From contig JASAND010022385.1 of the NCBI GenBank assembly GCA_030248195.1, forward strand, positions 109,916 to 173,915: a stretch of DNA of 64,000 nucleotides, given 5' to 3'. The position numbers and the translations under genes were made by a program. Below, piece after piece: positions 36,929-48,417 of the stretch; within the stretch, counting starts at the first letter, position 1, and each line of letters begins with the position of its first letter. The notes under the pieces are model-generated. The model saw nothing but the letters and a program-made list of their open reading frames with translations, was not told the origin of the DNA and did no database searches. This stretch comes from Trissonchulus latispiculum. Lineage: Eukaryota; Nematoda; Enoplea; Enoplida; Ironidae.

Positions 36929-37946
36929 ACTTGCAGCAGTATATATAATACACAGTGTGTATGTATATAATCGTTACGCAGAAATAGAAAATTTACCCCC
37001 CCCCCCCTCAAAAGTCCTCGGTCAAAACCGCCCCCCCCTGAAAATTTTTTGTACCTACGCTACTGATTGTCAGCATGTGTTTATATGGGTTTTTGAACTA
37101 AAACGCATCTGATTGGCTAATTCCCTACCTTACGTCAAAATTATGTGTATAAGTCAGGGTTCATGCGGACTTTTCAGTTTCAATTTCCAGGTTTTTCCAG
37201 GTTTTTCAAGGTTTTCAGCGACAATTTTCCAGGTTTTGTATTATTAAATTTTGATCAAATTCGCGTAAATCTGGAGCATTTTTGGGGTACCAGGAAATTA
37301 AAACCAGCGACGAACTGTACCCACGCCCGACAACCAGACCCCTGTCACAACATAATTTAAGTAATGGTAAATCTGGGCCGGGTTTTTCCGGCTTTAAACT
37401 GCTTCTGGAGCGCTAAAAAGGGCAAATTTTACTGGATTAAAGCGTTAAACAGTACTTGAAAGCTAAATCTACACCGCTTCAAAAATTTTTTAGAATTTTT
37501 CAATTTTTTAATATATTTCGAAAACTTTCGGAAAATTTTTCGCAAAATTCTCATAAATATTTGAACTTATCAGGTCTTCCGGTGCCCATCGTGCAACTAT
37601 TGGCATTTTCAATCAAACTTTTGAAAATATGAAGGATAAACATAGGTTAAATCTTTACAAACCTTCTAATTCGTTAAAATCGAATAAAGTAGTATTAACG
37701 TGTTAAAAATACAAATCGAGTGTTAAGCAGTGTAAAAACCTCTTGAAAGTCTAAAAACTACATGACTATTAACGAATGTAAAATTGTTTGTAATCTTTTT
37801 ACTTTTTTTACAATTTACATTCCTAGTAGATATTTTTAACTTCAACGGAGTATATATATATTTATCCGCTTTATAAACGAAATAAAAGCACTTAACATCG
37901 AGTTAATGTGTCTTTAGCTGATTTCAAATCAGATTAAAGAGTCTTA

Positions 37947-38082
37947 CCCTGGACTGCATCAACCTAAGTTTCAGAATAGCTGCGGAATAGCAGAAGGCTA
38001 AGTCCAATTTTTGAATGGAAAACTAGTAGTTAGTCTTCTGCTATTCCACAGCTATTCTTAAACTTTTTGGTGCAGTCCAGGG
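37947..38082. mobile_element. short palindromic MITE with CCCTGGACTGCA ends
   Basis: 136 bases, an imperfect palindrome throughout, flanked by TTA (37944-37946 and 38083-38085). The size and 3-bp duplication suit a PIF/Harbinger-derived MITE. Confidence 0.65.
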
Positions 38083-38085
38083 TTA

Positions 38086-39237
38086 GCCTCATTTTACGCA
38101 CTGTGCAAATATAGATACGTAGGGGCACTAGCGTAGCCAGAAAGCATTTCGAGAAGGGGAATGCCAAAATTGTCCGCAAGGCGGGTCTGGGGGAGGGACC
38201 TTCGTGGAATTTTTACAGAGCATTCTTTGGAATTAAAAATACCTAAGGCCCTAGCTCGTGTTGAAGCACCCAAATGATGCAAAAGCTAGTGAAAGTAGGT
38301 TATTTGCTACGAAATACGTATTAAGATGGTATAATGCCGAAGGCGCGAAAATGTTTTGAAAATAGGCCTTTTCCAGATGGCACGGAAAAACTTTCTGGGA
38401 GGTCCAAACTTTCGGGGGGACTTCCCCCATTCCCCCCACCCTGACGAGGCACCTGCGCAGGGGTCTGGGGGCGCAGTCCCCTAAACAAGACAATTTTTAA
38501 TTTCGGAGTAAGTTTGCTCTTAAAGTTTTGAATTCTTTTGTTTGAACATTTAAGAAGATTGCGCGTATTAGTTTGCTATGTCAAGTCAAAATAGAAACAT
38601 AAACAAAACATATACATAATATGGGTAAAAAGGCGTCTGCGCGGCCCTCTGGAGAATGTGTTGGCTTGGTGCCAGCTAATTAGAGGTCCGGGAGTGGTAA
38701 AAAAGTTACCATCGTAAACAACTCGAGTAGTACTACAAGTACCACCATACTTTTGGTTCGAATTCGAAACTTCGAATTTTTGCACTAGGCGATAGTTACC
38801 GTGCGTTTGTTTTTTTTTCTCGGTGAATAACGCTTATTGGAAATGCATTTTACGGCGAAGTGTTGGAACGATGTGGGCATTTTGGCACCATACTACTATT
38901 ATATGTTGGTAGACAGGATCCCCCCATGCTACCTTTTTTTGGTCATTTTGGCACCTGGCCAATTTTGGCTCTGTGCCAAGGTCCCAAAGTCGGACTTTCG
39001 CTATTTTTCGCAAATTTTGGTCACACTTTTCTAGAACTGGGTAGATGCTGGAGAGGTCTAGTATCTTTTGTTGAAAACTACCAGTAGGGGTGCATAAAGT
39101 AACGAGGGGGATTTTTTAATTTTGCTCCCTAGCTTTCAGGAGATGGGCCCAAACTTTGCATTTTTTTGGCCTGTTTGGGCGAAAAGTTTCTAAGTCCCAC
39201 TTTTACTAGAAATGGCCTAAAAGTCACTAAAAATGGC
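38086..39237. other. spacer with hAT-like end, no gene
   Basis: A CACTAGCGTAGCCAG motif at about 38128 matches the terminus of the hAT-like element at 33879, followed by similar G- and C-rich sequence to about 38480. I could not find the other end. The remainder shows no exon. Confidence 0.35.
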
Positions 39238-40015
39238 GTTTTTCGGCCTTGGGGTGGTGCCCATATATAGTAAATCGGGGTCGCTGAAAACGATGAGCAT
39301 ACTGCCGATACCGCCGGAAGTGATCACTGGTCAGCATGGCTCCCCCGCTCCCGTGGTTCCTCGCCCAGGGTCAAAGTTGGGAAAACTCACTCTAAACAGC
39401 GATTTTCGGCGTTTTGGTCGGGGGCATATATAGTAAATCGACTACGCTCGTTTCAATGGGCGTATCGCCGAAACCGACGGAAGTGACCACTGGTCACTAC
39501 AGCCTATGGGGCCTATTGACCACTGGTCAAACGACCTAAAACGGCGTTTTTCGGCGTTTTGTTCGGGGGCATATATAGTAAATCGACTACGCTCGTTTCA
39601 ATGGGCGTATCGCCGAAACCGACGGAAGTGACCACTGGTCACTACAGCCTATGGGGCCTATTGACCACTGGTCAAACGGCCTAAAACGGCGTTTTTCGGC
39701 GTTTTGTTCGGGGGCATATATAGTAAATCGACTACGCTCGTTTCAATGGGCATATCGCCGAAACCGACGGAAGTGACCAGTGGTCACTACGGCCTATGGG
39801 GCCTATTGACCACTGGTCAACCCCCTTAAAACAGCGTTTTTCGGCGTTTTGGTTGGGGGCATATATTGTAAATCGCCTACGCTCGCTTCAAAGGGCATAT
39901 TGCCGAAATCGAGGGAAGTGACCAGTGGTCACTACGGTCTATTGGGCGTACTGACCACTGGTCAAACCGCCTAAAACAACTTTTTTCGGCCCTACGGCGA
40001 TATCCATATAGTGAA
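39238..40015. repeat. 144-bp tandem array with TGACCACTGGTCA motifs
   Basis: Units restart at the shared block GGGGGCATATATAGTAAATC near 39421, 39565, 39709 and 39855, with divergent units before and after. Spacing is 144-146 bases. Each unit holds CGTTTTTCGGCGTTTTG, a near-palindromic GTGACCACTGGTCAC and a second GACCACTGGTCAA. Confidence 0.85.
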
Positions 40016-40250
40016 TCCGTGTCGCTGAACACGACGAGCATACTGTCGAACTCTTTGTGGAGGTGAAAAACTTTCATCCTCATACACCCACAAACAGAGT
40101 TTGCAGCGGCCGAAGCTTGGGGCGGAGGTAAGAATTCAGTGGTACTGTATATTTATATAATCAGTTTTCTGCTCTACCTACGGCACTGTTCAAGCTCCTT
40201 TGTATCCATTACCGCATTGCTGGAAAGGGATCCTTTAAAATGACAGAAGG

Positions 40251-43107
40251 ACAAGAAATAAAAATGCTCCTCTGGAGCATGAAAAAAGTAATATGGGTGA
40301 TGGTGAGGTTGCAAAATCAAGAGAGGTCTAGTCTTAAAAATGCCTAATATGGGGCTAGGTTCAAAAATAGAAGAGGACTAGGTTGCGAGCGAATTAATAT
40401 GGGCACAGCTTCGCCGAACAACCCATATTCGCGGGATTTCACGTTCCGTCTTAGCGTAGAACTATCAATGTCAGTCAATAAAACATTTAAGCAGTTGAAT
40501 ACTCATTGAATATAGCTATTTGCATGCACTGTTAGATTAGCTAGGAATATATACGTAAATTATCATCATTTTGTTATGTTGAACTACGGCTGGCTCTACT
40601 ACTAGAAGAGATCTAAGGATATGATGCTAAAGCTATTGGTCCAAGTCAGGAGGAAATAGAAGATCGTCGGAGAGTCCTAAATTATTCTTGACTATAAAAT
40701 TTCCGTATAAATGGATACGTAAAATGCGCTGGTTAGTATAACGCACTTATCGAAGAAAACGTTTGCTAAAATAAAAGTTCGAACAAGCTAAATTGGCATG
40801 AATGGTTTGCCGCCGCTTCTTTCATTAGGCAGGTCATTTTCTAGGGTCGATTTTCGGTCAAGCGGGGGTATTTTTTATAAAGAGTATTTTCCGTGTTGTT
40901 TTCTGAAAATGGTTGCCCTTAAAGGGGTAGTTGGGATAAGGAACATTCCCTGGAAATGGTTGCCCTTGAAACAGCAGTTGGCATAAAGAACTTTTCTGGA
41001 AATGGTTGCCCTTAAAGGGACAGTTGGGATAAGGTTATTCCCTGGAAATGGTTGCCCTTGAAACGGCAGTTGGGATAAGGAACTTTTCTGAAAATGGTTG
41101 CCCTTAAAGGGACAATTGGGATAAGGTATATATATATTCCCTGGAAACGGTTGCCCTTGGAAGGGCAGTTGGGATAAGGAACTTTTCTGGAAATGGTTGC
41201 CCTAAAGGTGCAGTTGGGATAAGGAATGCTTCTGGAAATGGTTGCCCTTAAAGGGGCAGTTGGGAGAAGGAATGTTTCTGAAAATGGTTGCCCTTAAAGG
41301 GGCAGTTGGGATAAGCAGTTCGTAGCTTAAAGACACTTTACAGTTTAACAAACGTTCTTCTTGCTAACGTAATCAAATTGCAAAGCAAGTCGGAGAATAT
41401 GCACATAATCCTTTTCTAGAGTACCTGCTGTAAATTAAGCATGACTGCCTTTCGTCATATCTCCAAAGGAACAACTTCTTTAAAACGTTTGATTGTACGT
41501 ATAAAATCTACGTTCTCGACCTCCCCTTGGGCCAACGTTTCGTCCAAAGTTTAGACAAAAGGCTTTTAACCCGTACATCTGAAAATGGTTGCCCTTAAAA
41601 GGGCAGTTGGGATAAGGAATTTTCGATTACTACAAGTTGCTTGATACACCCTCTTAAAGGGTGTCCTAGCATATCCACCAGCTCAAATTGACTAACAAGT
41701 TCAAAAAACACAGATATTAGTCGTTTCTGGGCAGTTTGACCACTTTTTCGGACTCCAACGGTGTAACTTTTGACCATATCTCGAGATTCACTAAAGCTAG
41801 AGAAATTGCGATTGCAGATTTGGAATCTACGTCCCCGAATTACACCAGGACTTAGTTTTCAATCAAATCCGAGATTAAAAGATTTTATCCATTTTTGACA
41901 CCTTCACCTGAAAATGGTTGCCCATAAAAGGGCAGTTGGGATAAGAAATTTTCTTCTAAATATCGCTGAAAGTTAATTGACACTTCTTTTTAAAGGGTGT
42001 CCTAGCAAATCCACCGGCTAAACTTCACTAACGAGTTCAAAAAACACAGATATTAGGAGTTTCTTGGCAGTTTGCTCACTTTTGCGGTCTCCAACAGTGT
42101 AACTTTTGGCCATATCTCGATATTCACAAAAGCTACAAAAATTTCGTTTGCAGATTTGGAATTTGCGTCCCCGAATTACCCTAGGACCGACTTTTTAACC
42201 AAATCGGAGACAAAAAGTTTTTGACCATTTTTGACACCTTCCTCTGAAAATGGTTGCCCATAAAAAGGCAGTTGGGATAAGGAATTTTCGATTAAATATT
42301 GCCACAAGTTACTTGACACTTCTTTTGAAAGGATATCTTAGCAAATCCACCGGCTAAACTTGACTAACGAGTTCAAAAAACACAGATATTAGGCGTTTCT
42401 GGGCAGTTTGCTCACTTTTGCGGTCTCCAACAGTGTAACTTTTGGCCATATCTCGAGATTTACAAAAGCTAGAAAAATTTCGATTGCAGATTTGGAATCT
42501 GCGTCCCCGAATTACCCTAGGACTGACTTTTCAACAAAATCGGAGACAAAAAGTTTTCGACCATTTTTGAGAATCGCCTTGGTCCCCCCTTACGATTTTA
42601 AAAAATTAAATTCCCTGCCCTGGTCGACTGGGTGGGTCTAGAGCGATGAAATTAAAATGGGCCAGGTTTGGGACCAACCCCCACATACCCACCAAATTTC
42701 AGCTCCGGGCGTTGAGCCTAGCTTGAGTTAATAGGGGGGGACAAGAAGAAGAATAATAATAATAATAATAATAATAACACGACGAGAATAAGGGTTTGCC
42801 CTTTTCCTTCGGAAGTAGCGGCAAACCAATAAAGCTCGAACACATATATACCGTAGCTGTAGGTTATTTATGAACTATAAACTAAATGTATCGTGGATAT
42901 GCAAAATAATTTACATTTACAAACCGCGAATATGGGTTGTTCGGCGAAGCTGTGCCCATATTAATTCGCTCGCAACCTAGTCCTCTTCTATTTTTGAACC
43001 TAGCCCCATATTAGGCATTTTTAAGACTAGTCCTCTCTTGATTTTGCAACCTCACCATCACCCATATTACTTTTTTCATGCTCCAGAGGAGCATTTTTAT
43101 TTCTTGT
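40251..43107. mobile_element. 2.9 kb foldback-like element with about 185-bp TIRs
   Basis: The left arm 40251-40435 and right arm 42925-43107 are nearly perfect inverse copies. They contain ATGCTCCTCTGGAGCAT and TTCGCCGAACAACCCATATT. The interior has a tandem array of GGAAATGGTTGCCC units (40900-41315), then three units of about 330 bases each starting GAAAATGGTTGCCC (41579, 41908, 42243), then AATAAT microsatellite near 42747. No coding frame. The TSD is not clear. Confidence 0.8.
40900..41315. repeat. GGTTGCCCTTAAAGGG tandem array
   Basis: About eight alternating units contain GGTTGCCCTTAAAGGGGCAG and TTGGGATAAGGAAC, spaced 45-60 bases apart. Confidence 0.8.
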
Positions 43108-43244
43108 TAAAGTACTCGTTGAGAGCTTTCGAACGATGTAAAAACGGCTTTAAAACTCCCACAATTGCGTAAGTTATGAAGCTTTTAAAATGGACACCTT
43201 TACGTTTCAGTCGTTTAAGCCCCGTAAATCTACGGGGCTTAAAA

Positions 43245-43535
43245 ATGACTGATTTTGAACTGCATTTAAGCGGTCTACTTAAACTACTTAAACTAAGTAT
43301 TTTTTATGAAAGCAGTTCTACTTAAACGGCTTAAAGTTTAAGTCGCTGAGAGTTTAAGAAAACCTGTATTTATGAAACGCCACTTTACTTAAAGTTTAAG
43401 TAGCTGGTTTTTTGTGAAAGCGGGTCTACTTAAACGACTTAAGTTAAGTCGTTTAAGTCGTTTAAGTCGTTTAAGTAGAAGTTGGTTTCACAAAAACCAC
43501 TTCGTTTAAGTTAAGCCGTTTAAGTACTTTTTGTG
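43245..43535. repeat. TTTAAGTCG-type short repeats
   Basis: Dense CTTAAAC/GTTTAAG motifs on both strands with a perfect run of GTTTAAGTC units near 43455. Similar short runs occur at 46245-46318. Confidence 0.65.
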
Positions 43536-43601
43536 AATCGACCCTTTGACTCTGTCTTGAAAAGGCCCTTAGGGCGATTTCATACAAAGCGCACTAAAGG
43601 T

Positions 43602-44776
43602 TTGCCCCGACTTTGTCCGATTGGCCTACTTTTTGGCGAAGATGTAGAGTATGGGTGTGATCAAAAAAATATCGGGTACTGAGATCTTAGCTGCCTTCCA
43701 GCCTTGTGCAGCCGTCGGGTTTATGTGCGCGACCCCCGGTTTTTCACAACTACCAACATAATTAATTAAAAATCTCTGCTGGCTGCAAAACCGCAGCTTC
43801 AAAGTTGCCACTTGCAAATATGATTTGGCACATGTGCCCCTATCTGCATAAAAATACTAGACGTCTGTATCTTATCTGCATCTCTCGGAATTACTCTTCA
43901 AAGTTGAAGTTTAGGCCAAAATTTAAAAATTTTTGGCTAACGAAAGGAAAATTTTATTACTGGTGCGAGCTATAAGGCTGTAATTTAGCATAAAAGAAGA
44001 CCCTATAGGAGTACTCATTTGTGCCAAATGGCAAGAAATTCTGCCGCGTGAAAAAGTTTTATGTCAACTTTAATCTTCTAAAATCGCCAAAATCGCCTTT
44101 TTGGGGCAATGGTATCCCAGAAATCGAAAAAGTCAAATTTTTTGAAATTAAAATTTTTTGACATATTTGAACTCAGCGTGGTCGAAAACACACCCACAAA
44201 CGATTTCAGCTTGATTAGTGAAGGTTTGCGACTTCTATGGCTGCAGAAAGCCTCTACACAGGATCCGACAGACTGAATGTGGCGATTTTGGCAAATTTTG
44301 AAGATTAAAGTTGACATAAAAATTGTTTCACGCGGCAGAATTTCTTGCCATTTGGCACAAATGAGTACTCCTATAGGCCCTCCTTTTGTGCCAAATTACA
44401 GCCTTATAGCTCGCACCAGTAATAAAATTTTCCTTTCGTTAGCCAAAAATTTTTAAATTTTGGCCGAAACTTCAACTTTGAAGAGTAATTCCGAGGATGC
44501 AGATAAGATACAGACGTCTAGTATTTTTCTGCAGATAGGGGCACATGTGCCAAATCATATTTGCAAATGGCAACTTTGAAGCTAGGGTTTTGCAGCCAGC
44601 AGAGATTTTTTAATTAATTATGTTGGTAGTTGTGAAAAACGGGGGGTCGGGCACATAAACCCGACGGCTGCACAAGGCTGGAAGGCAGCTAAGATCTCAG
44701 TACCCGATATTTTTTGACCACACCTATGCTCTACATCTTCGCCAAAAAGTAGGCCAATCGGACAAAGTCGGGGCAA
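43602..44776. mobile_element. 1.2 kb palindromic element, copy 1
   Basis: The sequence from TTGCCCCGACTTTGTCCG at 43602 reappears inverted at the right end (44776). The arms run about 550 bases with few mismatches to a centre near 44190, in line with a foldback MITE. No coding capacity. Confidence 0.8.
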
Positions 44777-44804
44777 GTCGATTTTAGTAGCCCCCCCCCC
44801 TTAA

Positions 44805-46244
44805 GGGGGAGGGGTCACTTTTTCGCCGATTTTTCGACCATCTCCGATTTCGCTCGTTTTCTTTCACATATTTTGTAGTCCCCATGGTGTCCTCAAAACA
44901 AGACAAGTGAGTGCGTTTTGCGTAATATTGCTTTTATCATTCTGTAGGGCCCTTCAAAGGTCACCGTGACATGTGTTAAACATAGGAAAATGAAAAAGGT
45001 TTAAAACTTTGTGGCAGAAAAATGTTTCGCTTTTTGAAAGATACAGCGCAAAACTTTGAACACTTGTTAGGGACATATTGTAGAGTGCAGCTATCTAGTT
45101 TGATGTAATTCCGTTGAGAGACAAATTTTTAGTGAATTTTTAAAGTCAGAATTTTGGAAAATCAGGGATTTTTGGACCATGAAAAACAGGACCTGCAGTA
45201 CTCTTTTGCTTACCCTCAACGATTAGCAAAAGTTACAGAAATGGCCTATAGAGATAGCTGCACTCTACGCATAAAACACGTCTTATGAAAGTATTTGGAA
45301 GTTTCTACCATCTATAGTTAGCTAAAAAGCTTACCACAAAAACAACAAATTTTGGTGAAAATGACCATTTTTCATAATTTTCCCATTCTTTTGATATATA
45401 ATTTCTCACACATTATGTGGTAAAAAAATCACCAAACTTGGCAGATTAATATATCCATGTCTGCCACTGTGGCCAAAACAAATGCGCCAATATTGAACAT
45501 GTCTGATATGGCGGCACTTTTGATGTTTATAAGTGAGAATGCCAAAATTTAAATTTTTCCAAATATATACAAATTGGGTATCAATCGATAGCTAATAGAA
45601 CGAGGAGCTACTTTTATCATGGAACTGTGGATCTAAAATGATGTCTGTGCAAGATAAAATGAGTGAAAGTTATACTAGGCAGTCCTCCAAAGTTTAGTTA
45701 TAACAGGCCCGTGGGGGAGGGGGAGATTGTTTGCAAAAATGAGCCAAAAAATGGTATTTTGGCGTATTTTGCATGGTGAAACGCAAAACGTTGTCAAAAA
45801 TGCCAGGATTTAAGCTAAAAATAGGTATTTTAACGAAGAAATCTCCGGCGAAGCCGGAAAATTTTTGAAAATTGGCCTATTTTAGCAAACATTTGGGCCT
45901 CCAAAAAGTCCAACAAAATTTGGGGCGATTTCGGGGGGAAAGCATTTTCGGAGAGGAAGGCATTTTCGGGGGGGGGAAGGTCAATTTCGGTAAATGTAAA
46001 AAATACAAATACCTGTAAAAATACCCTGTAGTTTGGTGTATCGATCAAACCTGTTCTCGAGCGTGTTCGGTCTCAACCTGACATACCGGCATTTTCAAGT
46101 TTTCCAGGTTTGAATCTGAATAACTCGATCACAGTTTGATTTCGAACACTAATATTTTGTCTTTTTAAGAACATATGGGGCATATCACGTGTGAAAATGA
46201 GCGAAATCCGTGACTATCGATTTTTGACCAAAGTGATCCCCCCC
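44805..46244. mobile_element. TTAA element, copy 2
   Basis: Flanked by TTAA (44801-44804 and 46245-46248). Ends GGGGGAGGGGTCAC and its inverse. It lies in the opposite orientation to copies 1 and 3. It is about 230 bases longer than they are and contains a G-rich patch with CTCCGGCGAAGCCGGA (about 45704-46030), which looks like a nested CTGGG-type MITE. Confidence 0.78.
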
Positions 46245-46322
46245 TTAAACGGATTAGCTTAAAAGTGAATTTATTTAGGAAAATGGTGGTCGGCTTAAAT
46301 GGCTTAAACGGTTTAAATTTAA

Positions 46323-47542
46323 GGAGGGGGGGGGTCGCTTTGGGTCAAAATCGATAGACACGTATTTCGCTCATTTTCACACACAATATAGGTACATATG
46401 TTCTCAAAAACAAGACAAAACAGTAGAGTTCGAAATCAAACTGTGGCAGAGATATTCAGCTATAATGTTGGAAAACTTGAAAATCACTGTGATTTGCCCT
46501 CCAAGGTCATGTTGAGACAGAACGGCAGCGAAATTTGGGTCAACTAATATGACAAATTACTTTTTTAGGTTGGCTAATATTTTAATGCTAAAGCAACTCC
46601 GTGATATCCAGTCAGTCGTTCACAGTACATTCTTCAATTGCGAACTGAGCGTTTTTCATCTACTAACTGTGCCCTGAAAGTTAAACTTGCTCTAACGTTT
46701 TCAGATACTACATTTCAGACACATAGTTCTATTAGAAAAGTTGTTCAGCTCTTATGTAGCTATCGAATGATAACCAATTTGTCTATATTTTGGGAATTTC
46801 AAAAATTGACTTTTGTGACCTATAAGAGATCAAAGGAGCCGACACGACAGAAAAGTTCTACCTTGAAGCATTTGGCTTTACCATAATGTCCTGCAGGCAT
46901 TGAGAGTTTTATGTGCCAATTTTGGTGACTTTCGAGTGGGTAACGAGTGAGAAATTATTGAAAGAACGTGAAAAATGTGAAAAATAATGATTTTTGGCAA
47001 AATTTGCAGATTTTGTCGCTAGTTTTTTTGAGAGCACTACAAATGGTGGAAATTTGCAACTACTGTCATAAAAATTCCATGTATGCGTAGAGTGCAAGTA
47101 TCTATAAGCGATTTCTGTAGCTTTTGCCAGTCGTGCAGGAGAGACGAAAATGTTTCGCTGGTCCAGTTTTTCGTGGTACAAACAGCACCAATTTTACAAA
47201 TTTTTGACTTTGAAAAATCGCCAAAAATCTGACACTCAACAGAATTGTACCAGAAGGGTTGTTTGCACTCTCTGATATGTCCTTAACATGTACAATATAG
47301 TTGTAGCGCTGTATCTCTCATACAGCGACAAATTTTTCTGCCACAAACTTTTTAACCTAACTTTTTCATTTTCCTATGTTTAACACATGTCGAGGTCACT
47401 TTTGAAGGGCTCACAGCACGATAGAAACAATATTACGCAAAACGCACCTGTCCTGTTTTGAGGACCCATGGGGACTGCAAAATATGTGAAAATGAGCAAA
47501 ATCGGAGATGGTCGAAAAATCGGCCAAAAAGCGACCCCCTCC
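46323..47542. mobile_element. TTAA element, copy 3
   Basis: Flanked by TTAA (46319-46322 and 47543-47546). Collinear with copy 1 in PC2 intron 12 over its full 1.2 kb. Confidence 0.83.
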
Positions 47543-47693
47543 TTAAGGGGGGGGGCGCCTAAAATGGGTTGCCCCGAATTTGTCCGATTGGCCTACTTTT
47601 TGGCAAAGATATAGAGCATGGGTGTGGTCAAAAATATCGGATACTGAGATCTTAACTGCCTTCCAGCCATGTGCAGCCGTCGCGTTTATGTGC

Positions 47694-47733
<40 letters not shown>

Positions 47734-47739
47734 GGGTGT

Positions 47740-47782
<43 letters not shown>

Positions 47783-47803
47783 GGGGGGGGGGGGGGGGGG
47801 GGG
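47694..47803. repeat. G homopolymer tract of about 110 bases
   Basis: Nearly uninterrupted G with a few T. The matching place in copy 1 is a short CGACCCCCGG, so the tract is an expansion. Confidence 0.9.
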
Positions 47804-47938
47804 TTTTTCACAACTACCAACATAATTAATTAAAAATCTCTGCTGGCTGCAAAACCCTAACTTCAAAGTTGCCATTTGCCAATCTAATTTGGCACATGTG
47901 CCCGTATTTGCAGAAAAATACTAGACTTCTGTATCTTA

Positions 47939-48301
47939 CTGGGCTTATTCTAGGGATTTTTTCATGGGGGGCCCCAAAAGGGGCAAGGAATTTGGGGGGG
48001 GGGGCGAAAATTTTTCGAAAAATATGTTAAAAATAGCGCTATTTTTCTGGCATATACTATAAAAGTTGATTTTTATAGCAAAAATAAGCAGATTTAGTGT
48101 TGAAAAGGGCAAAACTTGAGTAAAAATCTCCGGCGAAGCCGGAAAATTTTTGAACATTTGGCCTTCTGAGCGATTTTTTCAGAGCAAAATTTGGTACCAA
48201 AAGGGGCGCCCACTTTTTTTGGGGGGGGGGCGATTTTGGGGGGGGGGGGAGGGTGTTTATGGGGGGGCCTTACCCCCCCCCCCCCACTAGAATAAGCCCA
48301 G
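47939..48301. mobile_element. CTGGG-end MITE, copy 2
   Basis: Termini CTGGGCTTATTCTAG and inverse, exact 5-bp flanks TCTTA (47934-47938 and 48302-48306). The uninterrupted palindromic copy reads GTATCTTATCTGC here, which proves the insertion. Confidence 0.8.
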
Positions 48302-48417
48302 TCTTATCTGCATCTGAGGGAATTAATCTTCAAAGTTAAAGTTTCGGCAAAAAATTAAAAATTTTTGGCTATTGAAAGGAAAATTTTACTACTGGTGCTA
48401 GCTATAAGGCTGTAATT

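Larger units (their letters stand above)
33879..37065. mobile_element. hAT-like element, 3.2 kb, filled with satellite and a MITE
   Basis: The termini are CACTAGCGTAGATAC and, inverted, CAGTAGCGTAGGTAC. Exact 8-bp flanks ATTGTCAG lie at 33871-33878 and 37066-37073. Inside are a composite satellite block (34183-36170) and a CTGGG-type MITE (36537-36928), plus long G-runs and C-runs near both ends. No transposase frame remains. Confidence 0.75.

Noticed and set aside
36543..36953. Proline-rich and glycine-rich frames
   Set aside because: Produced by G-runs and C-runs inside a MITE.
47543..47875. Polyproline / polyglycine frames
   Set aside because: Produced by the 110-base G tract.
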